Below, one piece after another: positions 1 to 8,302 of a DNA stretch of 64,000 bases. The stretch covers positions 1,178,001 to 1,242,000 of the forward strand of contig NZ_CP039543.1 in NCBI RefSeq assembly GCF_013085545.1, in the 5' to 3' direction. A program made the translations under genes and the position numbers. This DNA comes from Oceanidesulfovibrio marinus. Lineage in GTDB: Bacteria; Desulfobacterota; Desulfovibrionia; Desulfovibrionales; Desulfovibrionaceae. Below the pieces are notes generated by a model. It was not told the origin of the DNA, did not search any database, and saw nothing but the letters and a program-made list of their open reading frames with translations. Numbering within the stretch: position 1 is the stretch's first letter; each line of letters starts with the position of its first letter.

Positions 1-1446
1 ATGGCCGTTGTGGAGCTGGCTGGCCTTGCTCCCCTGCCCCATCACCTCGCAAACCTGGCGCTGCACTGCGGCAACGCGATTCTGCTCTTTCTCGCCCTTG
101 CCGGGCTAACCGGCGCCACCTGGCGTAGCGCCATGGCTGCCGCAATCTTCGCGGTGCATCCCATCCATGTTGAGTCCGTGGCCTGGGTCGCCGAGCGCAA
201 GGATGTCCTGAGCATGACCTTTGCCCTCGCGGCCATTATCGCGCATACGTGCTCGATCACGAAGCCGGATCATTCAAGGCGCAATCGCATTTGGGCGTTG
301 ATCTTCCTGGCGCTGGGGCTGATGGCCAAGCCCATGCTCGTCACCCTCCCCGTCCTCCTGCTGCTCTTTGACTACTGGCCGTTCAGACGCACGACCGCCG
401 TGAAGAGTCTATCAGGCTCCTGGAAAGGGAATGCGCATCTACTCTATGAGAAACTGCCAATGTTCGTTGTCGTCGGCGTCTTCTGTGTCATCGCGCTTTC
501 TTCACAGAGCAAGGCGCTTGCTCCACTTGATGAATGGAGCGTCTGGCAACGCGTCGGAAATGTCCTGACCTCATATGTCGCGTACCTTGGGAAGCTTGTC
601 TGGCCACATCCACTCACCCCGCTCTATCCGCTCCGGAAATCGATCGCTCTTTGGAAGGTCGTATCGTCCGGGCTGATTCTCTTGCTGGCGACCTGGCTCA
701 TTTATCGCGCCCGTCGCGTTGCTCCATACCTTCTTATGGGATGGCTCTGGTACCTTGCCGCCATGCTTCCAGTGGTCGGCATCGTCCAGATAGGCGTGCA
801 ATACATGGCGGATCGTTATGCCTACCTGCCGTTCATCGGTCTCTACATCGCTGCCGTATGGGGCGTACACCAGCTGCTGTTCAGAAGCTGCGCATCCATA
901 TGGTGTCAGGTACTGGCAGGCGTGCTCTGCCTCTCCATTCTCTCTGCATGCGTCTTCCTAAGCAGATTGCAGACCACATTGTGGCACGACACGGAAACAT
1001 TATTTGCATACACGGTTGAGAAGACTCGAAACAATTACACCGCACATAGAATTCTCGGGAAGTATTATTTGGAGCACGGGGACACGCACCAAGCGCTTCT
1101 CCACTATCAGAAACAGCTCGACATCAGGCCAAACGATCCGGAAAGCTACTGGTACGTCGCTTCTGCCTACCTGGCCAGGGACGACTTCCAGCTCGCTGCC
1201 CAGGTTTTGCGCGATGGGCTGTCAAAGCATGAGGATTCTGCCCTGCTCCACAAGTATCTGGCGTTCTCACTCTACAAGTTGGGAATAATCGACGAGGCCC
1301 TCCAAGAGTTTGAGGCGGCGCATGCTCTTGCCCTTGATGACCGTGAAACAATCAATAATATCCAGCAGCTCAAGAAAATATTATCAAACTCTACCAATGG
1401 AACAGGCCGAGACGGTAATTCAACCGATCAAAATGGAGGCCCATGA
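1..1446 (+). CDS. GT-C type membrane glycosyltransferase-like protein with C-terminal TPRs, 5' end outside window
   Basis: A polytopic inner-membrane protein of the family that joins a PMT/TMTC-like hydrophobic region to tetratricopeptide repeats. The signature HPIHVESVAWVAERKD is visible near residue 53, about eight hydrophobic segments fill residues 15-320, and TPR-like helical pairs (ILGKYYLEHGDTHQALLHYQ and following) occupy about 348-455. Family members carry another 80-150 residues before this point, so the ATG at base 1 is probably internal and the gene is cut by the window edge. Its stop overlaps the next gene by ATGA, which suggests translational coupling. The sugar donor and acceptor cannot be read from the sequence. 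Confidence 0.75.
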   Translation: MAVVELAGLAPLPHHLANLALHCGNAILLFLALAGLTGATWRSAMAAAIFAVHPIHVESVAWVAERKDVLSMTFALAAIIAHTCSITKPDHSRRNRIWALIFLALGLMAKPMLVTLPVLLLLFDYWPFRRTTAVKSLSGSWKGNAHLLYEKLPMFVVVGVFCVIALSSQSKALAPLDEWSVWQRVGNVLTSYVAYLGKLVWPHPLTPLYPLRKSIALWKVVSSGLILLLATWLIYRARRVAPYLLMGWLWYLAAMLPVVGIVQIGVQYMADRYAYLPFIGLYIAAVWGVHQLLFRSCASIWCQVLAGVLCLSILSACVFLSRLQTTLWHDTETLFAYTVEKTRNNYTAHRILGKYYLEHGDTHQALLHYQKQLDIRPNDPESYWYVASAYLARDDFQLAAQVLRDGLSKHEDSALLHKYLAFSLYKLGIIDEALQEFEAAHALALDDRETINNIQQLKKILSNSTNGTGRDGNSTDQNGGP

Positions 1447-3182
1447 ATATCTCGAGGATCCGGACATCACTGCTGCTTTGCGCAGCGTTCATTGTCTGCA
1501 TGGCGCCTTTTCTCGGGAAGGCTGCTCACATTGACGATCCGCTCTTTCTCTGGAGCGCTGAACACATTCTGCAGAATCCACTGGATTTCTACGGGTTCTG
1601 CGTGAACTGGTATGGCTGGGATATGCCCATGTGGGAGGTGATGAAGAATCCTCCTCTGACATCGTATTACCTGGCTGCGCTCTTTGCACTCGGAGGCCGA
1701 TCCCTGCTCTGGCTACACGCCGGCATGCTGCTGCCTTCGGCCCTGGCCGTGTTGGGAACCTATAGGCTTGCGGGCCGGCTGTGCTGCAACGCATGGCTGG
1801 CAACACTCCTGACCATATTCTCAGCGCCATTTTTCCTGGCGTCCGGCAGCTTCATGGCGGAACCGTTGCTCATGGCTCTATGGGTATGGGCCGTGTATCT
1901 CTGGGTGCGGGGGGAACAGGAGGACCACGCGATCCTCCTGGCGCTTGGAGCCGTTATCGCCGGTCTTGCCATACTTGCCAAGTACAACGCCCTGGCGCTT
2001 CTCCCCTTGCTGCTGGCCTTTTCCCTCGTCCACTCGCGGCGGGTCCGTATGCGCACGTGCTGGCTTCTGGTTCCGGTGCTCATGGCGCTGCTGTACGAAT
2101 GGTCGACAGCGGCCATCTACGGTCATGGCTTGTTATCCAGCGCCATGGGGTACTCGCTGCTTCACGGAAGCATGGCGTCCAGGGGGATTGCATCTCTGCC
2201 GCGCTCCATCCTCACCGGTCTGGCGTTCCTAGGAGGAGGCCTCCTCGGCTGCAACCTGCTCGCACCGGCGGCGTGGGGACGCCGCTGGATTTGGCTCATA
2301 CTCCTGGCAGCATCGGTTCTGCTCGTATCTATTGCTGTCGGCGGATATTGCGGTGTGGATTACGCCACCATTGGCAACCTGCGCTGGTTCATCGCGATCC
2401 AGGCCGGCATCCTTATCGCCGGCGGGGTATCCCTTCTGGGCGCGCCACTCTACGAAAGCATCCGCACGCCTGACGCCGAAACATTACTGCTCAGCCTGTG
2501 GATCTGGGGACAGTTCATCTTCGCCGCGTGCATCAACTGGACGATCAACAGCCGCTCCATCCTGCCTCTCATTCCTGCCGCAGCCATACTGGTTGTCCGG
2601 ATGCTGGAGCGCCGTATGCCTACCAATGGCCGAGGCGTCACCCGGCAATGGTCGCCTGCCTGGATTATCCCTGTGCTTGTGGCTGGTGGATTGACCATCG
2701 CTCTAGCCTGGTGCGACATGCGCTGGGCCAACGCGGGGCGCGACTTTGCCGAAAACCTAGACCAATATCTGGAAACGAAAGCTCCTGATTTTTCAGGTTC
2801 AGTATTCTTCGCTGGGCATTGGGGGTTCCAGTACGCGATGCAGGACCAGGGGTTCAAGCCGCTGGACCATCATTGCTCCACTGTCCGTCAGGGCGATATC
2901 CTCATTCTGCCGCTGGGCATGCTACAAAAACCCATCCCACTCCAATACTTTGGGAAAAAGGGAGTGATCGATTACCCGGGTTGCAGCTGGCTCGCACTCC
3001 AACATACAGATAGATTGTCCGGATTCTACTCCAGCGTCTTCGGGCCCCTGCCTTTTGTCCTGGCGCCCACGGGGCCGCATCGCTTCCGGATACACCAGGC
3101 GCGGAATACTCTGAACTTCTCGCCGTGCACTCCGTGTGAAGCCGGGCCGATACATCCGCATCGGGAATCTCCCCGGCAATGA
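1443..3182 (+). CDS. Glycosyltransferase family 39/ArnT-like integral membrane protein
   Basis: A 579-residue polytopic membrane protein. The N-terminal hydrophobic segment is followed by an acidic DDP motif in the first periplasmic loop (HIDDPLF, near residue 30), which is typical of the catalytic aspartates of PMT/ArnT GT-C enzymes using polyprenyl-phosphate sugars. About 11 further hydrophobic segments follow to residue 430, then a soluble periplasmic domain. It starts within the stop of the upstream TPR glycosyltransferase (ATGA overlap), so the two probably form one operon for cell-surface glycosylation. The exact substrate is unknown. Confidence 0.75.
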   Translation: MNISRIRTSLLLCAAFIVCMAPFLGKAAHIDDPLFLWSAEHILQNPLDFYGFCVNWYGWDMPMWEVMKNPPLTSYYLAALFALGGRSLLWLHAGMLLPSALAVLGTYRLAGRLCCNAWLATLLTIFSAPFFLASGSFMAEPLLMALWVWAVYLWVRGEQEDHAILLALGAVIAGLAILAKYNALALLPLLLAFSLVHSRRVRMRTCWLLVPVLMALLYEWSTAAIYGHGLLSSAMGYSLLHGSMASRGIASLPRSILTGLAFLGGGLLGCNLLAPAAWGRRWIWLILLAASVLLVSIAVGGYCGVDYATIGNLRWFIAIQAGILIAGGVSLLGAPLYESIRTPDAETLLLSLWIWGQFIFAACINWTINSRSILPLIPAAAILVVRMLERRMPTNGRGVTRQWSPAWIIPVLVAGGLTIALAWCDMRWANAGRDFAENLDQYLETKAPDFSGSVFFAGHWGFQYAMQDQGFKPLDHHCSTVRQGDILILPLGMLQKPIPLQYFGKKGVIDYPGCSWLALQHTDRLSGFYSSVFGPLPFVLAPTGPHRFRIHQARNTLNFSPCTPCEAGPIHPHRESPRQ

Positions 3183-3421
3183 TTCTCCACATTGGACGCT
3201 TGCAAGCCATCTGAAAAACCACGCGCCCTATCCTTATATAAGTCGAACGAAGGCTGCCTCCATCACAGCACATCGGCGGCAGCCATGAACACCGTTCTTC
3301 GCAGCTTCCCTCCGGCGTCTCCTGCGTCCCAAACTCCCGCCGCCCTTCTCCTCCCGATCGCCTTCCCATGCGCGGCGAGATGCAGTACAAGACCCCACTT
3401 CGACTTCAAGGAGTAATAATT

Positions 3422-4036
3422 ATGCCTATCGTATCTGCCAGCGTCAGCCTGACGCGCTACAGAATCGTCGAGGACGTGCCGAACTCCATCTGGCCGGAGA
3501 TCGTCACCCTGCTCAAGCGGTTTTCCTTCAAGGAGATCGAACAGACGTCGGACGAGCGCTCCTACGGCTGGGTGAGCCTTGAGAACTTCCTGGACGCCGG
3601 ATTTCGCACGGCGCCGCCGGAAAAGGGCGAGTACCTCGCCTTTGCCCTGCGCCTGGACACCCGCCGCGTCTCGCCTGCCGTGATCAAGAAACACACGCTG
3701 CTGGCCATGGAAGAGGCCGAGAAGCAGGCCAAGGAAGAGGGCCGCAAGTACCTGAGCCGGGAGCGCAAGAAGGAGATCAAGGAGCAGGTCCGGATCAAGC
3801 TCATGGCGCGCGCCATGCCGATTCCCGCGGTCTTTGACGTGGTCTGGAACACGAGCACGCGCGTCGTCTATCTCGCGTCCACCAACAACAAGGTCCGCGA
3901 GCTCTTCAACAACCACTTCACCGACACTTTCGAGCTCCACCTCGAACCGATGACGCCCTACTTCCAGGCGCTCAACGCCCTGGGCGAGGATGCGCAACCG
4001 GCCATCGATGCAGTGGAATCGACTTCGTTCATGTAG
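3422..4036 (+). CDS. rdgC: RdgC-like protein, N-terminal part
   Basis: A 204-residue protein resembling the N-terminal half of RdgC, a ring-shaped nucleoid DNA-binding protein that limits RecA activity. The opening (MPIVSASVSLTRYRI) and the basic, charged helix around residues 95-135 fit the long RdgC version seen in delta/myxobacteria. The start is set by AAGGAG at 3408-3413, eight bases before the ATG. The gene ends with a TAG followed three codons later, in the same frame, by the ATG of the next ORF. Together the two ORFs cover about 380 residues, so this looks like one RdgC cut in two. Family assignment is from remembered motifs, not a search. Confidence 0.65.
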   Translation: MPIVSASVSLTRYRIVEDVPNSIWPEIVTLLKRFSFKEIEQTSDERSYGWVSLENFLDAGFRTAPPEKGEYLAFALRLDTRRVSPAVIKKHTLLAMEEAEKQAKEEGRKYLSRERKKEIKEQVRIKLMARAMPIPAVFDVVWNTSTRVVYLASTNNKVRELFNNHFTDTFELHLEPMTPYFQALNALGEDAQPAIDAVESTSFM

Positions 4037-4045
4037 GAGACGGTC

Positions 4046-4570
4046 ATGGATCTCTATCTCGGACAGATGAAAGACATCATCCTCGGCCAGGATTTTCTCA
4101 CCTGGCTATGGTACAAGAGCGACGTGACCGGCGGCCTCTTTGAGGACAAGGGCGAGACGTTCGAGCTGCACATGGAACAGCGCGTCTCCGTGCAGGGCGG
4201 CGAGGGCGACACCCTGGAGACCGCCACTGTGTCCGGCGCCACCAGCGAGCTGCGTGAGGCGCGCCTGGGCCTGCGCACCGGCAAGAAGGTGAACCGCGCC
4301 CAGATCCGCATCGAGAAGGACGCCGAGGCCTGGAGCTTCACCCTCAAGGCCGAGGACTTCAGCATCGGCAGCCTGCGCACCCCCACGGTGGAAACCAAGC
4401 TGGAGGAAGGCGACGACCCGGACGCGCCATTCCTCGAAAAGATGTTCCTGCTGGAGAAATGCCTGTCCCACCTCGATGCAGTCTATGCGAAGTTCCTGGA
4501 TCTCCGCTTCGGCACCGGTTGGGGCGAGGAAGTGCAGGCCTTCCGCACGTGGCTGAGCAAGAACGAGTAG
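4046..4570 (+). CDS. RdgC-like protein, C-terminal part
   Basis: A 174-residue protein. The near N-terminal GQDFLTWLWYKSD matches the LGxEFLTWLW block found in the middle of long RdgC proteins, and the SELREARLGLRTGKKV region corresponds to the RdgC C-terminal segment. It is in the same reading frame as the upstream ORF (624 bases from start to start), separated only by TAG GAG ACG GTC. AGGAG at 4035-4039, overlapping that stop, gives it its own ribosome-binding site, so it is probably made as a separate chain that pairs with the upstream protein. A role in recombination control is inferred. Confidence 0.6.
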   Translation: MDLYLGQMKDIILGQDFLTWLWYKSDVTGGLFEDKGETFELHMEQRVSVQGGEGDTLETATVSGATSELREARLGLRTGKKVNRAQIRIEKDAEAWSFTLKAEDFSIGSLRTPTVETKLEEGDDPDAPFLEKMFLLEKCLSHLDAVYAKFLDLRFGTGWGEEVQAFRTWLSKNE

Positions 4571-4613
4571 GCGCGAATCCCACGGAATCCATTGGATTCA
4601 CAGGAGAACTCGC

Positions 4614-5189
4614 ATGAATATCGTGAGCATTCTGGGCAGCCCGCGGCCCAAAGGCAACAGCGCGGCCATGGAACGCCGGCTGCTCGATGCGGCCGAGGCC
4701 CGCGGTCACGAGGTGCAACGATTCGAGCTGGGAAAACTCCAGTATACCGGCTGCATCGCCTGCTTCGGCTGCAAGAAAAAGGCGGACCACTGCATCGTCA
4801 AGGACGATCTGGCCCCGGTCCTGGCCGCAGTGCGCGAGTGCGACGTGCTTGTCGTGGCCACGCCGGTCTACTTCGGCGAGGTCTCAGCCCAGTTCAAGGG
4901 CTTTATCGACCGCTGCTTTTCCTTCCTGGTGCCGGACTACGCCCAAACCACGGAAAAAAGCCGGCTGGCGCCGGGCAAGCAGATGGTCTGGCTCATCGCC
5001 CAGGGCCACCCAAAAACCGACCTCTTCGCGGACATCTACCCGCGCTACGAGTACTTCTTCGACCGCTATATCAACTTCGATCGCTGCCACCTGGTCCGCG
5101 CCTGCGGCGTGTACAACGCCGGCGACGTGGACACCCGCGACGACGTGCGCGAGCAGATCGATACGTTGGCTGAGAAGCTGTTTGGGTGA
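4614..5189 (+). CDS. Flavodoxin-fold NADPH-dependent FMN reductase family protein
   Basis: A 191-residue cytosolic flavoprotein. GSPRPKGNSAAM near residue 8 is the FMN phosphate-binding loop of the NADPH-dependent FMN reductase/iron-sulfur flavoprotein superfamily, and ATPVYFGEVSAQFKGFIDR near residue 83 is the second conserved block. Cysteines at C-IAC-FGC (about 44-50) and one more near 60 resemble the compact cysteine cluster of iron-sulfur flavoproteins, so a cluster is possible. The ATG follows GGAG, seven bases upstream. The electron partner is unknown. Confidence 0.8.
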   Translation: MNIVSILGSPRPKGNSAAMERRLLDAAEARGHEVQRFELGKLQYTGCIACFGCKKKADHCIVKDDLAPVLAAVRECDVLVVATPVYFGEVSAQFKGFIDRCFSFLVPDYAQTTEKSRLAPGKQMVWLIAQGHPKTDLFADIYPRYEYFFDRYINFDRCHLVRACGVYNAGDVDTRDDVREQIDTLAEKLFG

Positions 5190-5193
5190 AGCT

Positions 5194-5335
5194 CCGAGGG
5201 CCTTGCCCTCGGGCTCCCACCAGGGAGCTTAGCTCCCTGGACCCTTCTCTGGGGTCCAGAATTTTCTCAGGTAAAAAAATTGCTCCCTTATTCTGGGGTC
5301 CAGGGGAATTCAATTCCCCTGGCCGCCGGAGGCAT
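5194..5335. repeat. Composite palindromic intergenic repeat, copy A
   Basis: A chain of short hairpins: GAGGGC/GCCCTC, then CCAGGGAGC/GCTCCCTGG, then GGACCC/GGGGTCC, ending in a second GGGGTCC and a palindrome built from AGGGGAATT/AATTCCCCT. The same ordered modules recur at 31416-31507 and 45834-45942. It fills the gap between two convergent genes, so it may act as a two-way terminator or a REP/BIME-like element. Copy A carries an extra A/T-rich insert between modules. Confidence 0.8.
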
Positions 5336-5349
5336 GCCTTTCTCTTTCC

Positions 5350-6960
5350 TTATTCCAAGTGCCCGGCATTAAAAAGCTCCTGCTTCTCGGCCGGGGGCGG
5401 GGTCCACTGGTACAGCCAAGTCTCGGTGAGCGGCTTGCCGTTGGACTCCAGATAGAGCCGGATGTTGATAGGGTCCTGGCTGCCTTCCGGCGGCACCAGG
5501 TCGAACATGGCCCGGTAGCCCTGGATGGCGTGCTGGGGCCGGGCCGAGGTGATTTCCACCCGCCCTGCTGAGGTGGTGATGATCGGTTTGACCTCGGCGT
5601 CCTTATCGAACTTGGCAAGCTCGCCGCCGGCAAAATCCACGACAAACCGCTTGCTGTAGTACTTGCGCTTCTGGCCGATCACCCCGCCGAGGCCGGTAAA
5701 GGTATCAACGGTGTGCGCCAGATGCGGCGGCGCGGGCGGGTTCGTGCCCCAGTACAAGGTGTAGCTGTAGAGCAGCTCCTGCCCGGGCTCGATTTTCTGC
5801 GCCGGGTTCCAGAAGGCCACGATGTTGTCGAAGGTCTCGTCCAGGGTCGGAATTTCGGTGAGTTGCACCGAGCCCTCGCCCCAGTCGCCGGCCGGCTCCA
5901 CCCACACGCTGGGGCGCTTGTCGTAGAACACACCGTCGTCCTGGTAGTGGTCGAAGTTCTGGTCGCGCTGGAACAGCCCGAAGCCTTTGGGATTCTCGTC
6001 CATGTAGGCGTTGAAGCGCAGCGTGCGCGGGTTGCCCAGCGGCCGCCAGATCCACTCCCCGGAGCCGGTGTGCATGGCCAGGCCGTCGGTGTCGTGAATC
6101 TCCTGCCGCCAGTCGTAATCCATGCGGCGGTCGTTCTCCCCGACCATATACATACTGGTGAGCGGTGCGATGCCCAGGCGTTCTATGGGCTTGCGCGGGT
6201 ACACCGAGGCGTCGACCTTCATGGCCAGCGTATCGCCGGGCGTGATGTCAAAGCGGTAGGCGCCGGTGGCGCTGGGCGAATCCAGGAGCGCGTAGATGGT
6301 CACGGTGTTGCTGTTCGGCTCCGGCTTTTGCAGCCAGAAGCTGGTGAACATGGGAAACTCTTCCGGTCGCGGCAACGCGGTGTCGATGGCCAGACCGCGC
6401 GCGGACATGCCGTACTGCATGGCCGAGCCCACGGCGCGGAAGTAGCTCGCCCCCAGGAACGCGGCCACGTCACGCTCCCAATCCGTATGGAACTGCAGGC
6501 GGAAGCCGGCAAAGCCGAGATCCTTGGGCATATCATCGCCATCCAGCCCGGACTTGCCATAGTGGAACATTGCGGGATCGTACTCGATTCTGCGGGCAAC
6601 GCCGTTATCGAGCGAGTAGATGGCGACCGGTGTCTGGAAGAACAGCCCCAGGTGGAAGAGCTCGGCGTGGAACCGGGAGTCGTTGTTCTGCCAGAGCGCA
6701 TGGTCGTGGTCGAACTGGAGTTGCTGGTACTGATCCCACGTCAGGTTTTTCACCGATTTCGGCAGCTCACCCGTATGGCTCACGTACAGATCGTTGGCCA
6801 TGGCGCGGGCCTTGCCCTTGAGCCAGGCGTAGTCGAACGGGCCGGGCATTGTTGTTTCCGAAGTGGCCCCGGCCACGCGGGCGCATGAGGAGGCACAAAG
6901 GAGAAGGATGATGCAAAGGCCGAGGCGCAAGATGGCCGGAACGGAAAAAGCACGTGTCAT
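5350..6960 (-). CDS. Periplasmic glucan biosynthesis protein, OpgG/OpgD (MdoG) family
   Basis: A 536-residue exported protein of the MdoG family, which shapes or branches the beta-glucan backbone of osmoregulated periplasmic glucans. The mature N-terminus begins FDYAWLKGKARAMANDLY, and the conserved stretch WQNNDSRFHAELFHLGLFF and the late WIWRPLGNPRTLRF block are family hallmarks. The start at 6960 is preferred over an upstream in-frame ATG because AGGAAC lies just before it and a hydrophobic signal segment follows directly (residues 8-27, with ASSC as a possible lipobox). No opgH glucosyltransferase is adjacent. OpgG versus OpgD cannot be separated by eye. Confidence 0.85.
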   Translation of the reverse strand: MTRAFSVPAILRLGLCIILLLCASSCARVAGATSETTMPGPFDYAWLKGKARAMANDLYVSHTGELPKSVKNLTWDQYQQLQFDHDHALWQNNDSRFHAELFHLGLFFQTPVAIYSLDNGVARRIEYDPAMFHYGKSGLDGDDMPKDLGFAGFRLQFHTDWERDVAAFLGASYFRAVGSAMQYGMSARGLAIDTALPRPEEFPMFTSFWLQKPEPNSNTVTIYALLDSPSATGAYRFDITPGDTLAMKVDASVYPRKPIERLGIAPLTSMYMVGENDRRMDYDWRQEIHDTDGLAMHTGSGEWIWRPLGNPRTLRFNAYMDENPKGFGLFQRDQNFDHYQDDGVFYDKRPSVWVEPAGDWGEGSVQLTEIPTLDETFDNIVAFWNPAQKIEPGQELLYSYTLYWGTNPPAPPHLAHTVDTFTGLGGVIGQKRKYYSKRFVVDFAGGELAKFDKDAEVKPIITTSAGRVEITSARPQHAIQGYRAMFDLVPPEGSQDPINIRLYLESNGKPLTETWLYQWTPPPAEKQELFNAGHLE

Positions 6961-7084
6961 GATGCGTTCCTGTCTGATCTGGATTGATCCGCCGAAGTTG
7001 ATACAAAACACCTGCAGCCTGGTCGCAGGCGCACGCAACCTCCGGGGAATGTTTTTAAAAATTGCCAGAAGCTTGAAATATACC

Positions 7085-7129
7085 GGGCGGAGCATGAAAT
7101 GCAATTCGAAATTGCCTCATGCCCCGCCC
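7085..7129. repeat. Long imperfect palindrome between msrA and opgG
   Basis: The outer arms 7085-7097 and 7117-7129 pair over 13 positions with one mismatch, and an inner perfect six-base stem (GCAATT/AATTGC, 7101-7115) sits in the loop. On the minus strand it lies after the msrA stop and before opgG. No clean T-run follows, so it may be a weak terminator, an mRNA-stabilising hairpin or a 5' leader element of opgG. Confidence 0.6.
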
Positions 7130-7170
7130 GTCTGCGTGGCCCTGATTCAACGGGATATCCGAGCGATGCG

Positions 7171-7965
7171 TCAGCGCCCCTGTACGGCATCGCGCAGCAT
7201 TTGTTGTGCTTCCGGAGAAAGTCCTAATGACGGCAGCTCGTTATTGAGATTATCGCTGCTGCCGTATCCACCGAGATAGCCGTTGACCCGCGCCACGGCC
7301 GTGGAGTCCCGGAACTCCGCTGCATCCGGATAAATGGCGTAATATTCCGAGGCGATGGGACCGAACCGCCGCAGCATGTACTTCTGATGATAATCCTCTG
7401 CCGGCCAGAACACCGGAGCAGGCAATATTTCCGTATACACGGTCTTGCCCGACTGCGCCTCGCGCCTGGCCTTGCCCTGCTCGGCCGCTTCCCGCTGCGC
7501 CTCGGAGTGGTAGAAGATCACCGATTTGTACTGTTGGGAGAACGCAGGCGTAGTCGGGTTGTGGTCGCGCCAGAATTCGTCCAGCAGCTCGTCGTATGAT
7601 ATTATCTCAGGATCAAAAACAATCTCTAACGTTTCGGTATGATTGCCGAGCTGGTGGTACGTAGGGTTCTGCAACTTACCACCGGCATAGCCCACGCGGG
7701 TGCGCACAACGCCGTCAAGACGCCCGAACCGAGCGTCAGGTCCCCAGAATCAACCCAGGCCAAAGGTGGCGACTTCTGTACGGGGGTGCTTTTGGGCGTC
7801 GATAGTTGGTTTGGACAGTGTCGAAGTTACGTGCATGGAAGGATACTCCAGTACGTTTTGGGGCACGGGGCACGTTGTGCCCGATGCGAATGCCGGCGTG
7901 GCGAGGCCGAAAACTTCTCCGATGACAAACAATGATAGAACGAACGCCATCAGAATCGCGTGCAT
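7171..7965 (-). CDS. msrA: Predicted selenocysteine-containing exported peptide methionine sulfoxide reductase A (in-frame TGA)
   Basis: MsrA reduces methionine-S-sulfoxide in proteins through a catalytic residue in the motif GCFWG. Here that motif reads G-TGA-F-W-G: the TGA at 7750-7752 replaces the cysteine codon (residue 72), and the frame stays open on both sides from 7965 to 7171. Downstream, VRTRVGYAGGK, NPTYHQLGNHTETLEIVFDP and the FWPAEDYHQKY block are standard MsrA. A hairpin fitting a bacterial SECIS follows the TGA. The ATG at 7965 follows GAGAGG; a GTG six bases further upstream is an alternative. A signal peptide (residues 1 to about 28, ending AFA-S) predicts a periplasmic enzyme. 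No cysteine lies after the Sec position, so no classical resolving cysteine is present. Conventional gene calling would truncate it. Confidence 0.85.
7719..7737 (-). promoter_or_regulatory. Putative bacterial SECIS hairpin in msrA
   Basis: In the mRNA, GACGCUC pairs with GGGCGUC over seven base pairs (one G-U) and closes a five-base loop GGUUC. The first loop G is 20 bases after the A of the UGA codon, inside the 16-37 base window, and G in the first loop positions is the known bacterial SECIS requirement for SelB recognition. Confidence 0.7.
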
Positions 7966-8302
7966 TGCCACCTCTCTTTTTCCCTACTGATTTTATCTGG
8001 TTACTGGACAAGGTAACCACTCCGAAATCAAAGACAAGCATGGTGAAATTATTATGGATAAATCGTCATCTGCTGGTATGGATGGGATGTGCTCTTGTGG
8101 GAGCCCTGCGCTATTGATAAGAACGGAGTCAGCATCGGCGGTCATGCGCTCCTTATGACGGGTCGACCGGACCGACATGCTGAAAACATCCTATGATACA
8201 AAGCAGATGGCATAGCACAAGCGCAATGCGACTTGTTAGCGCGCACGCCGCTGCCGGAAATCGCCACGTTTTGTAGCCGACAGAACGGCACAATGAACTG
8301 AC
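7966..8302. other. Divergent intergenic region msrA/recN
   Basis: A 337-base gap between the divergent msrA and recN starts. No gene-like ORF, tRNA or E. coli-type LexA box (CTG-N10-CAG) was seen, although recN is commonly SOS-regulated. No clear Shine-Dalgarno precedes the recN ATG. Confidence 0.5.

Noticed and set aside
4034-4036. Pyrrolysine decoding of the TAG between the RdgC-like ORFs
   Set aside because: A ribosome-binding site overlaps the TAG and an ATG follows within four codons, so separate translation is simpler; no evidence for pyl genes in the window.
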